A DNA stretch of 9,091 nucleotides from Burkholderiales bacterium (GTDB lineage: Bacteria; Pseudomonadota; Gammaproteobacteria; Burkholderiales; Burkholderiaceae_D). The position numbers and the translations under genes were made by a program. Where the stretch lies: NCBI GenBank assembly GCA_028868455.1, contig JAGWUK010000082.1, positions 1 to 9,091 on the forward strand, given 5' to 3'. The first letter of the stretch is position 1. Each line of letters starts with the position of its first letter. The notes beneath the pieces are model-generated. The model did not search any database. It saw only the letters and a program-made list of their open reading frames with translations, and had not been told where the DNA came from. This document shows, one piece after another, positions 1 to 6,956 of this stretch.

Positions 1-1044
1 ACTCTGTTCAACGCCCTGACCAAGGCTGGCATCCCGGCAGAAAACTATCCATTCTGCACGATAGAACCGAACGTCGGCGTGGTCGAAGTCCCCGACCCGC
101 GTCTGGCTCAATTGTCTGAAATCGTCAAACCTGAACGCATCCAGAACGCCATCGTGGAATTCGTCGATATCGCCGGACTGGTCGCCGGTGCATCCAAGGG
201 TGAAGGCCTCGGTAATCAGTTCCTTGCCCATATTCGCGAAACCGACGCCATCGTCAATGTCGTACGCTGTTTTGAAGACGACAATGTTATCCACGTAGCC
301 GGTAAAGTCAGCCCGCTCGACGACATCGAAGTCATCCAGACCGAACTGGCACTGGCAGACATGGGCACGGTAGAAAAAGCCATCCATCGCGAAAACAAAA
401 AAGCCCGTTCCGGCGATAAAGATGCCGCCAAACTGGTGGCTCTGCTGGAACGCATCATGCCAGCATTAAATGATGCCAAACCAGTACGCGCACTGGGGCT
501 TGACGCTGAAGAAATGTTGCTGATCAAACCCTTATGCCTGATCACAGCCAAACCAGCCATGTATGTCGCCAACGTTGCCGACGACGGCTTTACCAATAAC
601 CCTTTACTTGACCAGCTGACCGAATACGCCAAGGCGCAAAATGCCCCCATCGTGTCGATCTGCGCCGCGATCGAAGCGGAAATCGCCGATCTGGACGACG
701 CTGACAAAGCCGACTTCCTGGCAGACATGGGCATGGAAGAACCAGGACTCGACCGCCTGATCCGCGCCGGCTTTAAACTGCTGGGTCTGCAAACTTATTT
801 CACCGCAGGCGTCAAAGAAGTGCGCGCCTGGACTATTCATGTCGGCGACACGGCTCCGCAAGCAGCTGGCGTCATCCACACCGATTTCGAACGTGGATTC
901 ATCCGCGCTCAAACCATCGCCTTCGAAGATTTCATCGCCTACAAAGGTGAAGCAGGCGCCAAAGAAGCCGGAAAAATGCGCGCCGAAGGCAAGGAATATA
1001 TCGTCAAAGACGGCGATGTGTTGAATTTCTTGTTTAACGTCTGA
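1..1044 (+). CDS. ychF: Ribosome-binding ATPase YchF, 5'-truncated by the window edge
   Basis: Obg-like P-loop NTPase (OLA1/YchF family) that binds ribosomes and prefers ATP over GTP; in enterobacteria it is linked to oxidative stress control and translation start fidelity. The frame is open from base 1 to the TGA at 1042-1044, giving 347 residues. The family is usually about 363 residues, so only about 16 are missing, including most of the P-loop; the first visible residues, [10 protein letters not shown], directly follow the GKS of that loop. Also visible are the G3-like DIAGLV (residue 72 in estimated full-length numbering), the non-canonical G4 region NVAD (about 207-210), which fits relaxed nucleotide specificity, and a C-terminal TGS domain from about residue 278 to the end. 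Codons end in C more often than in the ftsYEX genes, as expected for a well-expressed gene. Its promoter lies outside the window. Identification is near certain. Confidence 0.97.
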   Translation, partial: TLFNALTKAGIPAENYPFCTIEPNVGVVEVPDPRLAQLSEIVKPERIQNAIVEFVDIAGLVAGASKGEGLGNQFLAHIRETDAIVNVVRCFEDDNVIHVAGKVSPLDDIEVIQTELALADMGTVEKAIHRENKKARSGDKDAAKLVALLERIMPALNDAKPVRALGLDAEEMLLIKPLCLITAKPAMYVANVADDGFTNNPLLDQLTEYAKAQNAPIVSICAAIEAEIADLDDADKADFLADMGMEEPGLDRLIRAGFKLLGLQTYFTAGVKEVRAWTIHVGDTAPQAAGVIHTDFERGFIRAQTIAFEDFIAYKGEAGAKEAGKMRAEGKEYIVKDGDVLNFLFNV

Positions 1045-1095
1045 TCCTAAATTGTATTGCCACTTACCTGCAGAGTATCTTTTCGGGTAAATGGC

Positions 1096-1115
1096 ATTAG
1101 TGGAAATTAGTGGAA
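1096..1115. repeat. Two tandem copies of a 10-bp unit
   Basis: The unit ATTAGTGGAA occurs twice back to back in the ychF 3' untranslated region, just before its terminator. It is too short to identify with any known element and may be a chance duplication. Confidence 0.5.
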
Positions 1116-1124
1116 ATATCAGTG

Positions 1125-1153
1125 AAAGCCGCGTCTCTGTACGCGGCTTTTTT
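1125..1153 (+). terminator. Rho-independent terminator of ychF
   Basis: A perfect 9-bp stem, AAAGCCGCG (1125-1133) with CGCGGCTTT (1142-1150), has an 8-base loop and runs into six T residues (1148-1153) on the plus strand. It lies 80 bases after the ychF stop. The minus strand has no comparable T-run after the stem, so it acts mainly on ychF transcription and shields the convergent hydrolase gene from read-through. Confidence 0.88.
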
Positions 1154-1161
1154 CTATCGCG

Positions 1162-1177
1162 AGCGAAAGCATTCGCT
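1162..1177 (-). terminator. Possible weak 3' hairpin of the cysteine hydrolase transcript
   Basis: A perfect 6-bp inverted repeat, AGCGAA (1162-1167) with TTCGCT (1172-1177), has a 4-base loop and sits 12 bases beyond the stop of the minus-strand hydrolase gene. No T-run follows on the minus strand, so it is at best a weak terminator or a 3'-end stabilising hairpin. Confidence 0.3.
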
Positions 1178-1189
1178 AAAATCGACTTA

Positions 1190-1846
1190 TCAAACTGTTG
1201 CAAGCGCCTGTTCGCGTCCTGCCAGATGTGAAGCGAAAACATTGCTTTTTTGAAGTAATACACCATCCTTCACTGCTGCCATCCAGTGATCTGTCGTATC
1301 GACGGCGGCAAAATTGGATTGAAACACGACGTTGAATACCCGGTGTATTTCTTCGCCTGTCACGCTACCGGCTGCATTGGCATAAGGCAAAGCGCCGGTC
1401 GCATCGCTCAATACTTCCAGCTGGTAGCCGGCATGCGATGCATGGTAAATCGTACTGGCATTGCAATTGTGCGTCATGTAGCCAACGATGCTCAGCGTGT
1501 CAACGTCATGCGCCTTTAACCATGCTTCCACATCGGTTCCGGTAAAAATACTCGGCATGTTTTTTTCTACGAGATGATCAAATGGACGCTGGAGAACCAC
1601 ATCATGCAATTTCCAGGCGTGGCTTCCTTTGGCAAAAATCGGTGCGGTTACTGGCGCAGAATGTTGTACGACCAAAATCGGAATACCGGCATTCTTCGCA
1701 GCATCCATTGCCCGTCCAATATTGAAAAGTGACAGTGCAGGATCAGGATAATCAATCAGCATATTGCCGGTGAAATATTCATTTTGTACGTCAATCACGA
1801 TCAGTGCACGACGTGGAGAATGAGTGGTCAATGTAGTATCAGACAT
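1190..1846 (-). CDS. Isochorismatase-like cysteine hydrolase
   Basis: Predicted cytoplasmic cysteine hydrolase of the isochorismatase/nicotinamidase superfamily (218 residues, a usual length). These enzymes cleave amide or related bonds; the substrate cannot be told from sequence. The catalytic triad is recognisable: Asp19 in the motif VIDVQNEYF, Lys95 in LVEKNMPS, and Cys128 in GYMTHNCNAS. The cis-peptide region before the cysteine is conserved, but the residue after it is Asn where Val is common. The frame stays open upstream to 2032, but the ATG at 1844-1846 is chosen because it has a strong AGGAG Shine-Dalgarno six bases upstream and the domain begins at once. It diverges from a GlxA-type regulator gene, its likely controller, and converges on ychF. 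A nicotinamidase, ureidoacrylate-type amidase or antibiotic-hydrolase (SttH-like) role is possible but unproven. Confidence 0.9.
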   Translation of the reverse strand: MSDTTLTTHSPRRALIVIDVQNEYFTGNMLIDYPDPALSLFNIGRAMDAAKNAGIPILVVQHSAPVTAPIFAKGSHAWKLHDVVLQRPFDHLVEKNMPSIFTGTDVEAWLKAHDVDTLSIVGYMTHNCNASTIYHASHAGYQLEVLSDATGALPYANAAGSVTGEEIHRVFNVVFQSNFAAVDTTDHWMAAVKDGVLLQKSNVFASHLAGREQALATV

Positions 1847-1905
1847 GAAAAGCTCCTTTAAATTGATGACGTGGTTTATTGAACTGCATGAGTGATATTT
1901 TGTCC

Positions 1906-1950
1906 TATCAAATACTGTTATCAAAGTGACCCGATAGCCATTATTCGATA
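1906..1950. promoter_or_regulatory. Putative operator array in the hydrolase/GlxA divergent region
   Basis: The heptamer TATCAAA occurs twice (1906-1912 and 1919-1925, 13 bases apart). GATA occurs twice in the opposite sense (1933-1936 and 1947-1950, 14 bases apart). The four half-sites are nearly symmetric about position 1928, and CTATC (1905-1909) matches GATAG (1933-1937) as an inverted pair. AraC-family regulators commonly bind paired half-sites spaced by about one helical turn or more, so this is a reasonable candidate site for the adjacent GlxA-type protein. The assignment is inference. Confidence 0.35.
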
Positions 1951-1954
1951 CAAT
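1926..1954 (+). promoter_or_regulatory. Candidate promoter of the GlxA-type regulator gene
   Basis: GTGACC (1926-1931, 4 of 6 matches to the -35 consensus) is 17 bases from TACAAT (1949-1954, 5 of 6 matches to the -10 consensus). The -10 box ends only six bases before the chosen ATG, so transcription would begin at or next to the start codon. It overlaps the putative operator array, which would allow autoregulation. Confidence 0.3.
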
Positions 1955-1960
1955 CAGGCC

Positions 1961-2959
1961 ATGAATAAACATTCCTCTTTTACACCGGTTACGGTCGCCG
2001 TCATCGCTTTCGACGGCATCAGTCCATTTCATTTATCGGTGCCCTGTCTGGTCTTTGGCGAAGGACATCGTGATTCGAATCTGCCGGAGTTCAAGGTCAT
2101 CGTTTGCTCAGCTAATGTCAGTTCCGGAAAACAGACGATCCGCACAAATGCGGGGTTTAGCATCAATACACGCTTTGGATTGTCCGCATTGGCACGGGCC
2201 GACATGATCGTCATCCCTTCATGGCATTCGGATTTGCAAGCACCTACCGAAGCATTAAAGAACGCTTTGCGCAAAGCGCATTTACGTGGTGCACGCATTG
2301 TCGGTTTGTGCCTGGGCGCCTTTGTTCTGGCCGAAACGGGATTACTGAACCAGCGCTCGGCGACGACACATTGGGCGCTGGCGCAAGAATTTTCACAACG
2401 TTTTCCGGACATCCATCTGGATCCGAATGTCTTATATGTTGATCACGGCGACGTCATCACATCCGCTGGTACAGCAGCTGGCATTGATTGCTGCCTGCAT
2501 TTGCTTCGATCACAGTACGGCGCCGACGCAGCAACACACGTCGCGCGCAGACTGGTTGTTGCCCCCCATCGCAAAGGCGGGCAAGCGCAATACATTGAAC
2601 AACCTTTACCCATTCTGGCTAGCGATGATCGCTTGTCCGGTGTACTGGAATGGATGTTTACGCATCTGGGCGAAGCGCAGAACCTGGATCAACTGGCACA
2701 GAAAGCCCTCATGAGCCGACGTAGTTTCACGCGCCATTTTCAGAAACTCACCGGCACTTCCGTGGGTCAATGGCTGCTTAATCAACGACTGTCACTGGCA
2801 CAAAGGCAACTGGAATCGGGTAATCGTTCAATAGAAGACATTGCCCTTGATTGCGGATTTGGCTCTGCCCTTTTGCTACGCCGCTACTTCACGCGCGAAC
2901 TCCGTACTTCACCATCGGCGTACCGACGCGAGTTTCAAGGAAGTCCGTCCAGCGCCTGA
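1961..2959 (+). CDS. GlxA-family transcriptional regulator (DJ-1/PfpI plus AraC-type HTH)
   Basis: Cytoplasmic one-component regulator of 332 residues, normal for the family. Residues about 11-195 form a DJ-1/PfpI (class I glutamine amidotransferase-like) sensor domain with the nucleophile-elbow motif GLCLGAFVLAETG and Cys117. Residues about 222-325 hold the two helix-turn-helix units of an AraC/XylS domain: the first near NLDQLAQKALMSRRSFTRHF, the second near IEDIALDCGFGSALLLRRYF. In this family the first domain is thought to sense a small molecule rather than catalyse. The ATG at 1961 is preferred over an upstream ATG at 1892 because homology begins after it and the extension has no family character; no good Shine-Dalgarno is seen. 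It diverges from the cysteine hydrolase gene over 114 bases, the classic layout of a regulator and its target. Ligand and regulon are unknown. Confidence 0.93.
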   Translation: MNKHSSFTPVTVAVIAFDGISPFHLSVPCLVFGEGHRDSNLPEFKVIVCSANVSSGKQTIRTNAGFSINTRFGLSALARADMIVIPSWHSDLQAPTEALKNALRKAHLRGARIVGLCLGAFVLAETGLLNQRSATTHWALAQEFSQRFPDIHLDPNVLYVDHGDVITSAGTAAGIDCCLHLLRSQYGADAATHVARRLVVAPHRKGGQAQYIEQPLPILASDDRLSGVLEWMFTHLGEAQNLDQLAQKALMSRRSFTRHFQKLTGTSVGQWLLNQRLSLAQRQLESGNRSIEDIALDCGFGSALLLRRYFTRELRTSPSAYRREFQGSPSSA

Positions 2960-2995
2960 CCAGGGATGCGGCAATTCCTGTGATAGATTAGTTCT

Positions 2996-3024
2996 TTGTT
3001 TAGCAATTAAAATAGCGCTATCAG
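2996..3024 (+). promoter_or_regulatory. Weak candidate promoter of the MOSC gene
   Basis: TTGTTT (2996-3001) and TATCAG (3019-3024) are separated by 17 bases in the A/T-rich gap before the MOSC gene. Only 3 and 4 of 6 bases match the consensus boxes. The rest of the 102-bp gap shows no clear terminator for the upstream regulator gene. Confidence 0.22.
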
Positions 3025-3061
3025 TATTCGCTGTTCTTTTCTTTGAGACCATTCAATTTAT

Positions 3062-3910
3062 ATGCCCATCATTAGCCAACTCACCATTTTCCCGATCAAG
3101 TCATGTGGCGGTGTCAACGTGACAGAAGCGCATCTGGCTGCGACCGGACTGCTTCATCAGGGAATACATGATCGTGAGTGGATGCTCGTTAACGCCGACG
3201 GCCAGTTTTTGTCACAACGCGAATTTCCGGTGATGGCGCGCATCCATCCCGAAATACGTGCCGGTATCGTTCACGTACATACGCCGGACATGCCCGAATT
3301 GATTCTGAGCGAAGAACAGCAAATACCTCGCGTTCAACGTCAGGTACAGATTTGGGATGATCAGGTCCACGCAACTGATTGCGGCGACGCTGCCGCCAAC
3401 TGGTTCAGCCATGTTCTTGACACGACCTGCAGATTGATGCGTTTTGACAAACAAGAACAGCGCTATGCCAGTACGAAATGGACCGAGGGAGAATTGGTAC
3501 CCACGTTGTTTTCAGACGGTTATCCTTTGCTGGTCATTTCTGAGGCCTCACTGGATGACCTGAATCGCCGATTACAAACACAGGGCTTGGCCAAGGTGCC
3601 AATGAACCGATTCAGACCCAACATCGTCCTGGCTGATATCGAGGCATATGAAGAAGACTATGCTGCGTCATTTGACGTAAATGGCGGCATTCAGTTACGC
3701 CCGGTCAAGCCCTGCCCGCGCTGCCCCATCCCTGCGATTGATCAAAACACAGGTGAAATCGGACACAATCCTGTCGATACCTTGCAGAGTTACCGCACAA
3801 ATCCCTTGTTGGATGGAGGGATTACGTTCGGTATGAATACGATCGTTGTTAATGGTCATGGCCATATGCTGCATGTCGGCGATCAGGTATCTATGGAAAT
3901 TGCATTTTAA
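3062..3910 (+). CDS. MOSC domain protein (YcbX/mARC-like molybdenum cofactor protein)
   Basis: Predicted molybdenum-cofactor-binding protein of 282 residues. The N-terminal MOSC beta-barrel domain starts at once (ISQLTIFPIKSCGG, residues about 4-17, then a DREWMLVNADG strand pair) and runs to about residue 120. The C-terminal MOSC domain carries the motif KPCPRCPIP, with Cys218 and Cys221, and a following D-x-x-TGE; one cysteine in this motif is the expected Mo ligand. Family members (E. coli YcbX, mammalian mARC) reduce N-hydroxylated compounds. E. coli YcbX (about 369 residues) also has a C-terminal 2Fe-2S ferredoxin domain, which is absent here, so an external electron donor would be required. 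No signal peptide or membrane segment is seen. The ATG lacks a clear Shine-Dalgarno, but homology begins directly after it. Neighbours give no substrate clue. Confidence 0.9.
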   Translation: MPIISQLTIFPIKSCGGVNVTEAHLAATGLLHQGIHDREWMLVNADGQFLSQREFPVMARIHPEIRAGIVHVHTPDMPELILSEEQQIPRVQRQVQIWDDQVHATDCGDAAANWFSHVLDTTCRLMRFDKQEQRYASTKWTEGELVPTLFSDGYPLLVISEASLDDLNRRLQTQGLAKVPMNRFRPNIVLADIEAYEEDYAASFDVNGGIQLRPVKPCPRCPIPAIDQNTGEIGHNPVDTLQSYRTNPLLDGGITFGMNTIVVNGHGHMLHVGDQVSMEIAF

Positions 3911-4029
3911 CTATTTGCACCGTCTCATCAGGCAAGTAATTCAGGACTTTTCGCAGCAGTTACGCACTAAGTAAGCTGAACAAAAGTGGTATCGTGTAAC
4001 TTTCGAAGCAGTATCGGATAAGAGGTTTT

Positions 4030-5181
4030 ATGGATAGGGCAATACCAGCTGCATCTGCCATTCCGGCTCAGCATCAGGAGCTGGAAGAACTTCGTCTAGA
4101 GAATCAGTCGCTACGCACCAAGCTGGAAAATCTGCTGGATCTGGCGCATCGCAATCAAAACATCATGGCGCGTCATCAAAGCTTTGATCTGAAGATTATC
4201 GGCGCCAATAGCTTTCGTGAACTCATTGCGCATATCTTCAGCGCCCTGTCTATATCGTCCGATCTGGATATGGTGACATTGCTGCTGCTTGATCAGCGTG
4301 CGGACCTCCAAAGGATGCTCGGGGATTTAAAAATTGACGTGCGTGATTTTCCACATCTGACTTTCATAAAACACGAATCCGAACTGCAAAAACCGCCTCA
4401 GCCATTCTGTGACCCGGAGCAAAAACCTTTACTCGGCAAATTTCATCCAGAATTCCATCGTGCTTTGTTTGCTAGCTGCGCAATAAAACCGTCCAGTGTT
4501 GCCATCATTCCCCTTTGGAGGCAAGGCCGCCTGATTGGCTGCCTGAACCTGGGCAGTTTTCAGGCTGATCGTTTTCAGACCAGTATGGCAACGGACTTTA
4601 TTCAAAGGCTAGGTTCGATCATCGCCATCTGTCTCGAAAACGTGATCAATAACGAAAAGCTGAACTATATAGGACTCACCGATCCACTGACCAACGTCAG
4701 CAATCGCCGGTATGTAGAACAGAGAACTTTAGAAGAAATTACGAGAGCGCAAAGGCAAAAATACAGCCTTGCCTGCATGTATCTGGACATCGATTTTTTC
4801 AAGAAAATTAACGATCAGTACGGACATCAGGGGGGGGATGATGTGTTACGTGAGGTCGCCAAAAGGATCAAAGCAGAATTGCGACTCAGTGATACGTTAG
4901 GGCGATTTGGCGGGGAAGAGTTTGTTGTTTTACTGGTCAACACCGACTTGCAAAATGCCAGACTGGTTGCCGAGCGCATACGAAAAAGTATTGCTGATTT
5001 CCCGTTTCTACTGGGTGAGTCGGGTATCTGCAAAACCAGCGTCTCAATCGGTTTGTCGACAGTTGCGCCCGGAAACAGTTCGGGAGACGTCACGATGATC
5101 GCCCGCGACATGCTTATCCGGGCAGATCAGGCTTTGTATCGGGCAAAAAAAACCGGACGAAATCAAGTCTGCTATAACTGA
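4030..5181 (+). CDS. Diguanylate cyclase with N-terminal coiled coil and GAF/DUF484-like sensor
   Basis: Predicted soluble diguanylate cyclase making cyclic di-GMP from two GTP, 383 residues. Residues about 15-50 form a Leu/Glu-rich coiled coil (ELEELRLENQSLRTKLENLL), followed by a GAF-like sensor (about 55-205) whose opening resembles DUF484 proteins. The GGDEF domain spans about 215-383: DPLTNVSNRR at 218-227, the metal-binding Asp253 in YLDIDFFKKIND, and an intact GGEEF active site at 294-298. An RxxD inhibitory site (Arg285-Asp288) sits five residues before GGEEF, so product feedback is likely. There are no membrane segments. The ATG has AAGAGG four bases upstream. The coding sequence contains a run of eight G at 4830-4837 that is in frame here. 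The gene appears monocistronic and converges on the ferredoxin gene. The signal sensed by the GAF region is unknown. Confidence 0.94.
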   Translation: MDRAIPAASAIPAQHQELEELRLENQSLRTKLENLLDLAHRNQNIMARHQSFDLKIIGANSFRELIAHIFSALSISSDLDMVTLLLLDQRADLQRMLGDLKIDVRDFPHLTFIKHESELQKPPQPFCDPEQKPLLGKFHPEFHRALFASCAIKPSSVAIIPLWRQGRLIGCLNLGSFQADRFQTSMATDFIQRLGSIIAICLENVINNEKLNYIGLTDPLTNVSNRRYVEQRTLEEITRAQRQKYSLACMYLDIDFFKKINDQYGHQGGDDVLREVAKRIKAELRLSDTLGRFGGEEFVVLLVNTDLQNARLVAERIRKSIADFPFLLGESGICKTSVSIGLSTVAPGNSSGDVTMIARDMLIRADQALYRAKKTGRNQVCYN

Positions 5182-5192
5182 ACTTCAGCACA

Positions 5193-5468
<276 letters not shown>

Positions 5469-5490
5469 TCACTTCTTCACTTTACATTGA

Positions 5491-5505
5491 CAGCCAAAGC
5501 GGCTG
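5491..5505 (-). other. Small hairpin between coaD and the ferredoxin gene
   Basis: A perfect 5-bp inverted repeat, CAGCC (5491-5495) with GGCTG (5501-5505), has a 5-base loop within the 72-bp gap. No T-run follows in the minus direction, so it is not a standard terminator; it could affect processing or stability of the message. It may be chance. Confidence 0.2.
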
Positions 5506-5534
5506 GCATCAATTTTCCGCGCTAAGACGACAAA

Positions 5535-6038
<504 letters not shown>

Positions 6039-6083
6039 TTATTTCGCTATTTACATATGGCTTTGCACCAAGCTGAACGGGCA

Positions 6084-6740
6084 TTATGCCTGATTTTCGT
6101 GCGCCTCATGCTTTGAAATGCTGCGTTGCAGTACGTGAAAGAAGACACTTCCGGCTTTGTCAGCCCGAATTACTTTCCATCCATGCAGCCAATTCGCCGT
6201 ATTTTCATCGGCCTCCGATTGATCCAAAGCGCTTTCCGCCTCTACATAAAGATACCCGTCATCCTTTAATAAAGTTAAACATAACGGCAATATTTTCGGC
6301 AACCAATCGTGTCCAAAGGGTGGATCAAGAAAGATGACATCAAACTGTTGTTGAGTCACGACACCCTTTGCGAATGACAATGCATCACCACGCAATAAGG
6401 AAACGTGGGAGGCGTGCAGTTTTTGTTTGCTCACTTCCAGTTGCCGGTAAGCAGGGGTATGTGCTTCCACCATCGTGACATGCTTCGCCCCCCGACTCGC
6501 CGCCTCGAAACCAAGCGCACCACTACCGGCGAAAAGATCAAGGCAATTCAGACGCGCCCATTCTCCATCACACAAATGATTCAACCAATTAAATGCGGTT
6601 TCCCTGACGCGGTCAGGAGTCGGCCTCAGCCCTTCGGCGTCGACAACCGCCAACAGGCTTCTTTTCCACTGTCCCCCGATGATGCGTACCTGATGCGGGG
6701 TGCGCTTGGAATTCGCGTTTTTTTTACTTGGTGTTTTCAT
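6084..6740 (-). CDS. rsmD: 16S rRNA (guanine(966)-N(2))-methyltransferase RsmD
   Basis: SAM-dependent methyltransferase that modifies G966 of 16S rRNA in the small subunit, near the P site. The product is 218 residues; E. coli RsmD has 198, the excess being a basic N-terminal tail (MKTPSKKNANSKRTPHQ) and a C-terminal extension. Visible motifs are VRIIGGQWKRS (residues 18-28), LRPTPDRVRETAFNWL (38-53), the SAM-binding loop LDLFAGSGALGFEAASRGA (67-85) and the catalytic DPPFG (139-143). The start is the ATG at 6738-6740: the frame remains open upstream but that extension has no family character. No strong Shine-Dalgarno is visible. It is divergent from ftsY and heads the apparent rsmD-coaD-ferredoxin unit. 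The same neighbourhood is common in beta- and gammaproteobacteria. Confidence 0.96.
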   Translation of the reverse strand: MKTPSKKNANSKRTPHQVRIIGGQWKRSLLAVVDAEGLRPTPDRVRETAFNWLNHLCDGEWARLNCLDLFAGSGALGFEAASRGAKHVTMVEAHTPAYRQLEVSKQKLHASHVSLLRGDALSFAKGVVTQQQFDVIFLDPPFGHDWLPKILPLCLTLLKDDGYLYVEAESALDQSEADENTANWLHGWKVIRADKAGSVFFHVLQRSISKHEAHENQA

Positions 6741-6781
6741 TATCTTGATGGCATTGGTAATCAATATTACCGGACACGGTC

Positions 6782-6790
6782 TGTTAGAAT
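6782..6790 (+). promoter_or_regulatory. Candidate extended -10 promoter for ftsYEX
   Basis: TGTTAGAAT (6782-6790) fits an extended -10 element: a TGn followed by TAGAAT, 5 of 6 matches to consensus. Initiation would be near 6797, giving a leader of about 160 bases to ftsY. No good -35 box is found at the right distance, which is tolerable for extended -10 promoters. The element overlaps the left arm of a perfect inverted repeat. Confidence 0.33.
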
Positions 6791-6803
6791 GGCAGCATTC
6801 TAA
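6784..6803. repeat. Perfect inverted repeat between rsmD and ftsY
   Basis: TTAGAATG (6784-6791) and CATTCTAA (6796-6803) are exact 8-bp inverted arms around a 4-base centre. No T-run follows on either side, so it does not look like a terminator. Its place in the 216-bp divergent region between rsmD and ftsY suggests an operator or a folded 5' leader. The rest of this gap (6804-6956) shows no gene. Confidence 0.6.
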
Positions 6804-6956
6804 TACTAGGGATGGCAATCAGTTTCAGTTGAATCAGAAACGGAAGTAGTACCTGATCCTGCGGATTGAGTTTCGTGCGGGAAAACGGGTCGAAACTTGA
6901 TCGTTTTCATTTTGAATGACGCCAGCGCCTCCCGCCTTTCCGACAAATTATCCCCG

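Noticed and set aside
216..734. Minus-strand open frame of 172 codons inside ychF
   Set aside because: Ser/Ala-rich composition is typical of a mirror frame of a GC-biased gene; no ribosome-binding site and no domain signal.
604..1266. Long minus-strand open frame opposite the 3' half of ychF (220 codons)
   Set aside because: It runs antisense through a certain gene and across its terminator, matches no family I recognise, and arises from the biased codon use of ychF. It is not a gene.
1847..2032. N-terminal extension of the cysteine hydrolase up to an ATG at 2032
   Set aside because: It would overlap the divergent regulator gene and cover the shared promoter region. The ATG at 1846 has a strong Shine-Dalgarno and matches the domain start.
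2961..2980. CAGG/CCTG inverted repeat after the GlxA-type gene as a terminator
   Set aside because: Only a 4-bp stem with a 12-base loop and no T-run; not distinguishable from chance.
3911..4029. Promoter for the diguanylate cyclase in its 119-bp upstream gap
   Set aside because: TTGCAC at 3915 with TAATTC at 3937, and two GTATCG copies nearer the gene, were considered, but box matches or spacing are too poor to call. I see nothing firm in this gap.
1190..5181. Possible defence, phage or mobile island in the accessory middle section
   Set aside because: No integrase, transposase, attachment-site repeats, toxin-antitoxin pair, nuclease or CRISPR repeat is present, and the four genes are ordinary metabolic or signalling types.
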